Below are positions 1 through 4,626 of a stretch of DNA of 6,054 nt, in pieces. Both the position numbers and the translations under genes were made by a program. The notes under the pieces were generated by a model. It ran no database searches. It was given only the letters and a program-made list of their open reading frames with translations, and was not told where the DNA came from. This stretch comes from Methanobrevibacter sp. (GTDB lineage Archaea; Methanobacteriota; Methanobacteria; Methanobacteriales; Methanobacteriaceae). Where the stretch lies: positions 1 to 6,054 of the forward strand of contig JAISIQ010000059.1 of assembly GCA_031261945.1 (NCBI GenBank), read 5' to 3'. Within the stretch, counting starts at the first letter, position 1. Each line of letters opens with the position of its first letter.

Positions 1-341
1 AGTGGAATTATATAATACACTATTCCTAAAATTAAAACTTTAATCCCATCTATAATGTTTGTAACCAAATCAAATTCAGGAGCTTCGCCTCCAGGATTAG
101 CTATTGTCTTTTTAGTTACACTAAGAAGATATCCTGAAACAACGAATCCAACAACTAATGCAACTATCATTGAAATTGTAGATAAAATATATGCACTTAA
201 ATATTGAGTTAATCCAAGACCCAATGCTTCTAAAACTACAAATATACTTACAAGTATAGTTAATACGCCCAAAATCAATAACTGCTTCCAGTTGTCTGCT
301 GGGTAGGTTAATGAATTTTTAAAAAGTTCCGTAACGTTCAT
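1..341 (-). CDS. DUF4013 family membrane protein, 5' part (cut by window edge)
   Basis: The gene starts at ATG 341-339 and is open to base 1, giving the first 113 residues; the C-terminal part lies outside the window. What is seen: a short polar N-terminus (MNVTELFKNSLTYP), then a hydrophobic segment at about residues 20-44, a second at about 50-73 ending in GYLLSVTKKTI, a polar loop with NPGGEAPEF (82-90), then DGIKVLILGIVYYII (98-112) entering a third membrane segment. The order 'GYLL, short charged stretch, PEFD, DGIKVLI' is the pattern I associate with DUF4013, a multi-pass family common in methanogens with no established function. A GAGGTG ribosome binding site 6 bases upstream supports the start. 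It lies 240 bp downstream of trm1 on the same strand, but with its own candidate promoter and palindrome, so it is probably a separate transcription unit. The family call is from memory of the motif pattern; that it is a membrane protein is nearly certain. Confidence 0.8.
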   Translation of the reverse strand, partial: MNVTELFKNSLTYPADNWKQLLILGVLTILVSIFVVLEALGLGLTQYLSAYILSTISMIVALVVGFVVSGYLLSVTKKTIANPGGEAPEFDLVTNIIDGIKVLILGIVYYIIP

Positions 342-347
342 TTTTTT

Positions 348-353
348 CACCTC
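348..353 (-). promoter_or_regulatory. Ribosome binding site GAGGTG of the DUF4013 gene
   Basis: On the minus strand GAGGTG is followed by six A and then ATG. It matches the archaeal anti-Shine-Dalgarno complement (GGAGGTGATC) over six bases and is the strongest such site in the window. It fixes the start at 341. Confidence 0.8.
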
Positions 354-360
354 ATAAACC

Positions 361-390
361 CCTAAATATTTTATATAAAATATTTTTAGG
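361..390 (-). promoter_or_regulatory. Long palindrome overlapping a TATA-like element upstream of the DUF4013 gene
   Basis: Bases 364-385 form a perfect 22-bp palindrome centred on 374/375 with core ATTTTATATAAAAT. After a 2-base slip the arms extend outward with CCT (361-363) against AGG (388-390). The dyad lies 8 to 37 bases upstream of the GAGGTG site. Two readings are possible. The core TTTATATA (372-379, minus) may itself be the TATA box, which would put transcription start near 349, within the ribosome binding site. Alternatively a farther TATA-like AAATATATTA (416-425) drives a leader of about 50 bases and the palindrome becomes a 5' UTR hairpin or an operator. A weaker dyad, TGACA (436-440) and TGTCA (453-457) with a 12-base spacer, lies just upstream of the second TATA candidate. 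Confidence 0.5.
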
Positions 391-473
391 TAATGCTGTT
401 TATTATCAAAGTTATTAATATATTTATCTATTTAATGACAGAACAGTAACATTGTCAGTCTTTGACCTAATAA

Positions 474-548
474 AAATAGAAATAAAAATAGGAATATAAA
501 AAATAGAAATATAAATAGAAATATGAATATGAATATAAATATAAACAG
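474..548. repeat. Hexanucleotide tandem array, consensus RAATAK
   Basis: Twelve 6-bp units can be laid end to end from 474 to 548, interrupted only by three extra A at 498-500. Units are AAATAG, AAATAA, AAATAG, GAATAT, then AAATAG, AAATAT, AAATAG, AAATAT, GAATAT, GAATAT, AAATAT, AAACAG. The array is A-rich on plus, so it gives a T-rich stretch downstream of trm1 on the minus strand. It is intergenic; the short plus-strand reading frame through it is not believable as a gene. Confidence 0.75.
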
Positions 549-581
549 CCATTCAAAACAAAATACTCATTCCAAAAATAG
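474..581 (-). terminator. T-rich 3' flank of trm1, probable termination zone
   Basis: Directly after the trm1 stop the minus strand reads CTATTTTTGG, then further T runs at 563-566 and 557-560, and then the T-rich complement of the hexamer array. Archaeal RNA polymerase commonly terminates in oligo-T tracts without a hairpin, and no GC-rich stem is present. The exact end point cannot be read from sequence. Confidence 0.4.
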
Positions 582-1772
582 CTATTTAATTAAAGAAAGA
601 ATAATTTCTTTAAATCTTTCTATATCAACATCTGATTTAATTCCAATAGGATTAAAATGGGTTTTAATAGCTAAAAAACCTTCCTCTTCTAATTTAGTTA
701 TTATATCATCTAATTTAGGAGCGCTGATTTTGAGATTTTTACAAATTACATGGACATCATAGAAAGTAATTGGTGCATCAGCTTCAAGAAGACAGCTATT
801 TAATAATTTAGCTATTTTATTTTCTGTATTTAAATAAGTAGTTTCATTACTAAGGTCATTGAGCATATTATCTATAAAATCATGATTTTGAATTTTTCCA
901 ATCCAAAGAGGTCCTGCTATTTGGATTTTTTCGCCACAAATTGGGCATAGCTCATCAATTGGACTAGCTATTCCAGAAATAGCTATTCTATAAAGACATT
1001 TTTTGCAATGGGAAATATAACCAATATTATTATCTAATGATTCATCAGTAGCTGCAGAACCTTTTTTAATTTTTATATAAAGCCTCATATAATGTTCACT
1101 ACTATGAGATAGCTTAATTTCAATATATTTTTTATATTTTGCAAGTGTCAAAGCTACAAAACCAGCTAAAATTCTAATTCCATTTTCATGACAATATTCA
1201 CTTTTATATGGTTTTGAATTATATTTACGGATACATGGTTCTTTATAAGTTCCACAAAGAGCAGAAGTATCAGTAGCAGTTATACAAAGAAGTGAATCTT
1301 TTTTAAGAGAATATCCTGCAGAATCAACAAAATAAGAAGGAGTTCCAAATGGATCAATATCAATTACATCAAATTTTCCTCTATTTTCACGAAGCAAAAT
1401 ATTAGCTTCTTTTTGTTCAAAGTCTATTTCAAGAGAATTAATATTTGCATTAATTTTTCCAAATTCAATAGCTAAAGAACTAATATCATTAACCACAACA
1501 TCAGAAACATTATCTATTTCTTTTTTATAACGAATCCCCCTGATTCCACTCCCACCAAAGACATCACAAATAGCTATTTCATTATTAATTTCTTTTTGAA
1601 ATGTTTTTAAAGCTAAAATTGAAATATCTCTATTTAATTCCATTTTAGAATTATAAAAAACAGGAGCTTTAGATGAAACTTTCTCAAAACTAGGTATTTG
1701 TATTTTAACTAAACCTTCTTCGATTGTTTCTATATTTTCTTCACTAATAGCTATTTTTTCTTCCTTACCCAT
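582..1772 (-). CDS. trm1: tRNA (guanine(26)-N2)-dimethyltransferase Trm1
   Basis: Cytoplasmic enzyme that uses S-adenosylmethionine to methylate G26 of tRNA to m2G/m22G. With the ATG at 1772 the protein is 396 residues, in the normal range for archaeal Trm1. Visible landmarks are VSSKAPVFYN and MELNRDIS near the N-terminus (about 32-50), the SAM-binding loop DVFGGSGIRGIR (70-81), the catalytic motif DIDPFG (138-143), LSHSSEHYMRLYI (221-233), a CKKC/CPIC zinc site (cysteines near 256, 259, 276, 279) and the C-terminal HFNPIGIKSD that contacts tRNA in this family. Start choice: an in-frame GTG at 1781 would add three residues, but GTGAT at 1777-1781 makes a plausible Shine-Dalgarno for the ATG at 1772, so I prefer the ATG. 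The stop is TAG, lying inside an AATAGCTATT palindrome. Three further complete copies of that palindrome lie inside the gene, each encoding Ile-Ala-Ile. It is divergent from the aminotransferase gene, and single or loosely linked to the DUF4013 gene. Confidence 0.95.
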   Translation of the reverse strand: MGKEEKIAISEENIETIEEGLVKIQIPSFEKVSSKAPVFYNSKMELNRDISILALKTFQKEINNEIAICDVFGGSGIRGIRYKKEIDNVSDVVVNDISSLAIEFGKINANINSLEIDFEQKEANILLRENRGKFDVIDIDPFGTPSYFVDSAGYSLKKDSLLCITATDTSALCGTYKEPCIRKYNSKPYKSEYCHENGIRILAGFVALTLAKYKKYIEIKLSHSSEHYMRLYIKIKKGSAATDESLDNNIGYISHCKKCLYRIAISGIASPIDELCPICGEKIQIAGPLWIGKIQNHDFIDNMLNDLSNETTYLNTENKIAKLLNSCLLEADAPITFYDVHVICKNLKISAPKLDDIITKLEEEGFLAIKTHFNPIGIKSDVDIERFKEIILSLIK

Positions 1773-1790
1773 TACAATCACATGATTAAT

Positions 1791-1814
1791 ATAGTTCTAT
1801 ATTTAATAGTTCTA
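1791..1814 (-). promoter_or_regulatory. Paired ATAGTTCTA repeats in the trm1 upstream region
   Basis: ATAGTTCTA occurs at 1791-1799 and again at 1806-1814, exactly 15 bases apart, 19 to 42 bases upstream of the trm1 ATG. This is where the trm1 transcription start and TATA box should be. The minus strand between them reads TTAAATATAG, a weak TATA-like match. It may be a protein binding site or merely part of the region's 15-bp duplication habit. Confidence 0.3.
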
Positions 1815-1889
1815 ATTTATTATTTTAAGTCCTATTATTTCTTATTATTTATATAATATTAATTATAAATATTATAATCATTCATAATC

Positions 1890-1994
1890 ATTATTATAAA
1901 TAATATTATTATAAATAATTTAATAATATTAATTTTAATAATATTAATAATATAAAAAATATTATAAATAAATTTATTATAATTTTATTATAAT
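1890..1994. repeat. Successive tandem duplications (15, 15 and 11 bp) in the trm1/aminotransferase gap
   Basis: ATTATTATAAATAAT is present at 1890-1904 and immediately again at 1905-1919. TTTAATAATATTAAT is at 1919-1933 and 1934-1948. TTTATTATAAT is at 1973-1983 and 1984-1994. All three pairs are exact. They lie within 1890-2008, a stretch of 119 bp without a single G or C. No reading frame or RNA-like structure is visible. The gap (1773-2036) must hold the promoters of both divergent genes. Confidence 0.8.
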
Positions 1995-2020
1995 TTATAA
2001 TTTTAAAACTATTAATAGTT
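1994..2020 (+). promoter_or_regulatory. Candidate promoter and palindromic operator of the aminotransferase gene
   Basis: TTTATAAT at 1994-2001 is placed to act as the TATA box: a start about 25 bases on, near 2023, would give a leader of about 14 bases still containing the AAGGTG site. Between them, 2007-2020 is a perfect 14-bp palindrome, AACTATTAATAGTT, which would straddle or abut the start site. The whole region is AT-rich, so the TATA assignment is tentative. Confidence 0.4.
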
Positions 2021-2025
2021 ATTAT

Positions 2026-2031
2026 AAGGTG
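2026..2031 (+). promoter_or_regulatory. Ribosome binding site AAGGTG of the aminotransferase gene
   Basis: AAGGTG ends 5 bases before the ATG at 2037. It holds the GGTG core of the archaeal Shine-Dalgarno and stands out because it follows about 140 bases with almost no G or C. It decides the start. Confidence 0.75.
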
Positions 2032-2036
2032 TATCA

Positions 2037-3143
2037 ATGGCAAAAGATAATATTCCAATTGCAAATCCTATTATTGGTGATGAAGAAATAGAAGAAGTAG
2101 TTAAAGTATTGAAATCAGGATTTATTGCACAAGGTCCTAAAACAAAGGAGTTTGAAGAGAAATTTGCTAAATTTGTAGGAACTAAATATGGAATAGCTAC
2201 TAGTTCTGGTACAACTGCATTACATGTAGCTCTTCTTGCTTGTGGAGTAGGAGAAGGTGATGAAGTAATTACAAGTCCTTTTTCTTTTGCAGCTACTGGA
2301 AATTCTATTCTTTATACTGGAGCTAAACCTGTTTTTATAGATATTGATCCTGAAACATATACAATGGATCCTGATAAAATTGAAGCAGCTATTACTTCAA
2401 AGACAAAAGCTATTATGCCTGTTCAGCTATATGGACAAGCAGCAGATATGGAAAAAATTATGAAAATAGCTAAAAAGCACAATCTCTTTGTAATTGAAGA
2501 TGCAGCACAAGCTCATGGAGCTATTTACAAAAATAAGAAAGTTGGAGCTATTGGAGATATGGCTTGTTTTAGTTTTTATCCTACAAAAAACATGACAACT
2601 GGTGAAGGTGGAATGATAACTACAAATAATCCCGAACTAGCTGAGAAAGCAAGAATTATCAAAGCTCATGGAGAAACAGAAAGATATAAACATGAGATAC
2701 TTGGTTTTAATTTTAGAATGACTGATATAGCAGCAGCTATTGGTCTTGCTCAACTTGAAAAGATTGATGACTTTAATAAAAAGAGAATAGATAATGCTAG
2801 CTATTTAAATGAAAAATTAGCTGATGTTGAAGGAATAGCTATTCCTCAAGAACTTGATGATAATAAACATGTTTATCATCAATATACTATAAAAATAGAG
2901 GAAGGAAATCGGGACGATTGGGTTAAATTCCTAAATGACAATAGAATTGGAACTGGTATTCATTATCCAATCCCCATATACAAACAAGAACTATATTTAG
3001 AACTTGGTTATGATGAGGAACTTGAACATACAGAAGATGCTGCATCTAGTGTTGTTTCCCTACCAGTTCATCCAAGTTTAACAAAAAAAGATCTTGATGA
3101 AATTATTAAAGTTTTAAAAGAAGCTTCTGATAAATTTACTTAA
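2037..3143 (+). CDS. DegT/DnrJ/EryC1/StrS family PLP-dependent aminotransferase
   Basis: A 368-residue fold-type I aminotransferase of the nucleotide-sugar class, full length for the family. It probably transfers an amino group, usually from glutamate, to a keto group on an NDP-activated sugar in the cytoplasm. Landmarks: [16 protein letters not shown] (6-21), [18 protein letters not shown] (27-44), the cofactor phosphate loop TSSGTTAL (55-62), [12 protein letters not shown] (78-89), [11 protein letters not shown] with D155 expected to contact the pyridine nitrogen (152-162), and [15 protein letters not shown] with K184 as the Schiff-base lysine (178-192). [16 protein letters not shown] (225-240) and HYPIPIY (309-315) are typical of the C-terminal half. 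No sugar dehydratase, epimerase or glycosyltransferase is adjacent, so the substrate cannot be read from context; a role in cell-surface glycan synthesis is only inference. It contains the 16-bp palindrome at 2831-2846 and six one-sided AGCTATT copies. Confidence 0.93.
   Translation: MAKDNIPIANPIIGDEEIEEVVKVLKSGFIAQGPKTKEFEEKFAKFVGTKYGIATSSGTTALHVALLACGVGEGDEVITSPFSFAATGNSILYTGAKPVFIDIDPETYTMDPDKIEAAITSKTKAIMPVQLYGQAADMEKIMKIAKKHNLFVIEDAAQAHGAIYKNKKVGAIGDMACFSFYPTKNMTTGEGGMITTNNPELAEKARIIKAHGETERYKHEILGFNFRMTDIAAAIGLAQLEKIDDFNKKRIDNASYLNEKLADVEGIAIPQELDDNKHVYHQYTIKIEEGNRDDWVKFLNDNRIGTGIHYPIPIYKQELYLELGYDEELEHTEDAASSVVSLPVHPSLTKKDLDEIIKVLKEASDKFT
2831..2846. repeat. Longest copy of the iterated palindrome, 16 bp
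   Basis: AGGAATAGCTATTCCT is perfectly self-complementary and sits inside the aminotransferase gene, encoding Gly-Ile-Ala-Ile-Pro at residues 266-270. The neighbouring bases no longer pair. Confidence 0.85.
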
Positions 3144-3180
3144 TTTTTATTAAATCTTTTATTTTTATAAAATATTTTAT
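3144..3180 (+). terminator. T-rich 3' flank of the aminotransferase gene
   Basis: After the TAA stop the plus strand reads TTTTTATTAAATCTTTTATT, then further T runs to 3178. There is no GC-rich stem. This fits an archaeal oligo-T terminator between convergent genes. Confidence 0.45.
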
Positions 3181-3247
3181 TCATGAATATTTTATTCATA
3201 TTTATTAGCTATTATTTATTATCTATTTATTAGCTATTATTAGCTAT
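3171..3247. repeat. Two overlapping direct-repeat sets in the convergent gap
   Basis: AATATTTTATTCAT occurs at 3171-3184 and 3186-3199 (period 15). It runs straight into TATTTATTAGCTATTATT at 3199-3216 and 3224-3241 (18 bases, period 25). A third TTAGCTAT follows at 3240-3247. The half-site of the dispersed palindrome (TTAGCTAT) therefore occurs three times in 43 bases of non-coding DNA. I see no gene in 3144-3271. Confidence 0.75.
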
Positions 3248-3271
3248 ATCCATATCTCTTATTTATATCTA

Positions 3272-3580
3272 TTATTTGTTTACAATTTCATTTACTGTAT
3301 TTATTTTATCTTGTAAACTCCGATTATTTTTATCTCTTCTATCATCAATTTTTAAAACAGAATAAACTCTATTTGAACCTTTATCAAAAATAGCTTCTTG
3401 AGCTTTTTTAACAACTTCATATAATTCATCAAGAGTTTCAGCTTCAATTTGAGTTCCCATTCCTGTAAGCTCATAATTAAGACCAGAATCCTTAATTATT
3501 TCAACAGCTATTCCTACATATTCGCCTAAATCAGTTCCATCGGTTCCAACTGGAAGGATAGTAAAATCTGCAGTTATCAT
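3272..3580 (-). CDS. MTH1187/YkoF-type thiamine-binding family protein
   Basis: A small cytoplasmic protein of 102 residues, the usual length for the MTH1187 family (COG0011, related to yeast YBL001c and to the YkoF fold). Recognised by the N-terminal ITADFTILPVGTDGTDLGEYV (2-22), the central SGLNYELTGMGTQIEAE (32-48) and KIDDRRDK (77-84). Family structures are small ferredoxin-like alpha/beta oligomers. Members are named thiamine-binding by relation to YkoF, but a physiological role in archaea is not established, so function is uncertain. The start at 3580 is an ATG without any Shine-Dalgarno, with an AT-rich TATA-like stretch about 20 bases upstream, suggesting a leaderless or near-leaderless mRNA. 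It is divergent from the tRNA thiolase gene with 106 bp between starts. Confidence 0.9.
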   Translation of the reverse strand: MITADFTILPVGTDGTDLGEYVGIAVEIIKDSGLNYELTGMGTQIEAETLDELYEVVKKAQEAIFDKGSNRVYSVLKIDDRRDKNNRSLQDKINTVNEIVNK

Positions 3581-3594
3581 GAAAATATTTATGT

Positions 3595-3608
3595 ATTTAT
3601 TAAATAAA
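3595..3608 (-). promoter_or_regulatory. Candidate TATA element of the MTH1187-family gene
   Basis: On the minus strand TTTATTTAATAAATA (3594-3608) lies 14 to 28 bases before the ATG at 3580. If transcription starts about 22-25 bases downstream of its centre, the message begins at or beside the start codon, which fits the lack of a ribosome binding site. Weak evidence in such AT-rich DNA. Confidence 0.3.
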
Positions 3609-3619
3609 AAGTTTATCTA

Positions 3620-3671
3620 TAAAAATAAAAATAAAAAAAACTAAAACTAAAAGTAAAAGTAAAAATAAAAA
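3620..3671. repeat. Hexanucleotide tandem array TAAAAN upstream of the tRNA thiolase gene
   Basis: Units run TAAAAA (3620), TAAAAA (3626), a longer TAAAAAAAAC (3632-3641), TAAAAC (3642), TAAAAG (3648), TAAAAG (3654), TAAAAA (3660), TAAAAA (3666-3671). The array occupies about half of the 106-bp divergent promoter gap and ends 15 bases before the ATG at 3687, so length changes here could alter promoter spacing. Confidence 0.75.
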
Positions 3672-3686
3672 ATATTGTGAAAATAA

Positions 3687-4544
3687 ATGACCGTCCTAAA
3701 CAAAGAATCTTTTAATAAAGAGCTATTTTCTAGAATAAGAAGTTTAATAACTGAATATAATCTCATAAAAAAAGGAGATTTAATAGCTATTGCTTTATCT
3801 GGTGGAAAAGATAGTGTATTAACCCTTCATGCATTAGCACAGATGCAAAAAGATTCTGATTTTGTTGATTTTGATATAATAGCTATTTCTGTTGATGAAG
3901 GAATTCATGGATATAGAAACCATGGAATTGAAACAGCACGATCTAATGCAAAGGAATTAGGTATTGAACTTGTTGAAAAATCATTTAAAGAAGAATTTGA
4001 TTTTAATCTTGATGATATTTATACTAAATTTAAAAGTGCTTGTATTCCTTGTGGGGTTTTTAGAAGAAATATCCTTAATAAAACTGCTTATGAAATTGGT
4101 GCAGATACAATGGCTACAGGCCATAATCTTGATGATGAAATACAATCATTTTTAATGAGTTTTGCAAGAGCAGATACTATGAAATTTGCAAAATTTGGAC
4201 CAAAACTTGATACAATCCATCCAAAACTTATTCCTCGAATTAAACCATTGTGGAACACTGCTGAAAAAGATGTTGGTACTTGGGCAATAATGAATGAAAT
4301 AGCTATTCATTTAGATGAATGTCCTTATTCAAGTCTTTCACTTAGAGCAAAAACAAAGAATTTTTTAAATAATACAGAATCAAAATATCCTGGAACAAAG
4401 CTAAATATCCTAAATTCTTTCAAAAAAATGTTTGATATTGAATCTACAAATGTTATACCTAATGAATGTGAAATATGTGGAGAACCAACTTCTTCTAATG
4501 TTTGTATGGCTTGTGAAATTATAAAAATTATAAACAATCCATAA
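3687..4544 (+). CDS. TtuA/NcsA (Ncs6/CTU1) family tRNA 2-thiolation protein
   Basis: A 285-residue PP-loop ATPase that adenylates a tRNA uridine and replaces its 2-oxygen by sulfur, with a ubiquitin-like sulfur carrier as donor in studied systems. Position 34 is likely in a mesophile, position 54 in thermophilic TtuA. Landmarks: the ATP loop SGGKDS (38-43), SVDEGIHGYR (68-77), CIPCG with C119 and C122 followed by RR, TGHNLDDE (144-151) and ECPYS with C212. C119, C122 and C212 match the three iron-sulfur ligands of TtuA. A C-terminal zinc ribbon has C261, C264, C273 and C276. The N-terminal zinc finger of characterised TtuA is missing: the protein begins in the helix that normally follows it. 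An in-frame TAA directly precedes the ATG, so this is not a start-choice error. GTGA at 3677-3680 is a weak ribosome binding site. It contains three copies of AATAGCTATT, all Ile-Ala-Ile. A paralogue with another target is the main alternative. Confidence 0.88.
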   Translation: MTVLNKESFNKELFSRIRSLITEYNLIKKGDLIAIALSGGKDSVLTLHALAQMQKDSDFVDFDIIAISVDEGIHGYRNHGIETARSNAKELGIELVEKSFKEEFDFNLDDIYTKFKSACIPCGVFRRNILNKTAYEIGADTMATGHNLDDEIQSFLMSFARADTMKFAKFGPKLDTIHPKLIPRIKPLWNTAEKDVGTWAIMNEIAIHLDECPYSSLSLRAKTKNFLNNTESKYPGTKLNILNSFKKMFDIESTNVIPNECEICGEPTSSNVCMACEIIKIINNP

Positions 4545-4626
4545 TAAATAAAAAAATAAACAAAATAAGAAAAAGTAATAAAAAGTAATAAAGAGTAATA
4601 AAAGTTAAGAATAAAAATAAAAATAG
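4545..4626 (-). terminator. T-rich 3' flank of the CNNM/CorC gene
   Basis: Reading on from the stop at 4627, the minus strand gives CTATTTTTATTTTTATTC and then more T runs through the 10-bp repeats to TTTTTTTATTTATTATGG near 4543. This is a typical oligo-T exit zone; no stem of note. The plus strand is A-rich, so no comparable signal exists for the convergent thiolase gene. Confidence 0.45.
4571..4610. repeat. Decanucleotide tandem repeat AAAAGTAATA
   Basis: Exact units at 4571-4580 and 4581-4590, one mismatch at 4591-4600 (AAGAGTAATA) and a decayed unit at 4601-4610 (AAAGTTAAGA). It lies in the 82-bp gap between the convergent thiolase and CNNM genes, where no gene is visible. Confidence 0.75.

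Noticed and set aside
523..762. Plus-strand open frame of 79 codons
   Set aside because: It begins inside the hexamer array (repetitive Met-Asn-Ile) and the rest is antisense to the trm1 C-terminus. No ribosome binding site and no recognisable protein.
1773..1781. GTG start for trm1 three codons upstream
   Set aside because: The bases GTGAT there look more like the Shine-Dalgarno for the ATG at 1772. It changes only three residues and cannot be excluded.
1778..1783. ATG-TGA start-stop element just upstream of trm1
   Set aside because: A one-codon frame arises easily by chance in this sequence and there is no ribosome binding site in front of it.
1782..2036. Replication origin in the A/T-only gap
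   Set aside because: No Orc1/Cdc6 gene nearby and no G-rich origin recognition box; low G+C alone is not evidence.
3964..4155. Plus-strand open frame of 63 codons inside the thiolase gene
   Set aside because: Out-of-frame shadow of a clearly conserved gene; the Leu/Ile-rich product follows from AT-rich codons.
4325..4537. Minus-strand open frame of 70 codons
   Set aside because: Antisense shadow of the thiolase C-terminus, without a ribosome binding site or family resemblance.
474..4610. CRISPR array
   Set aside because: The repeats are 6-25 bp, adjacent and AT-only, without unique spacers of constant length, and no cas genes are present.
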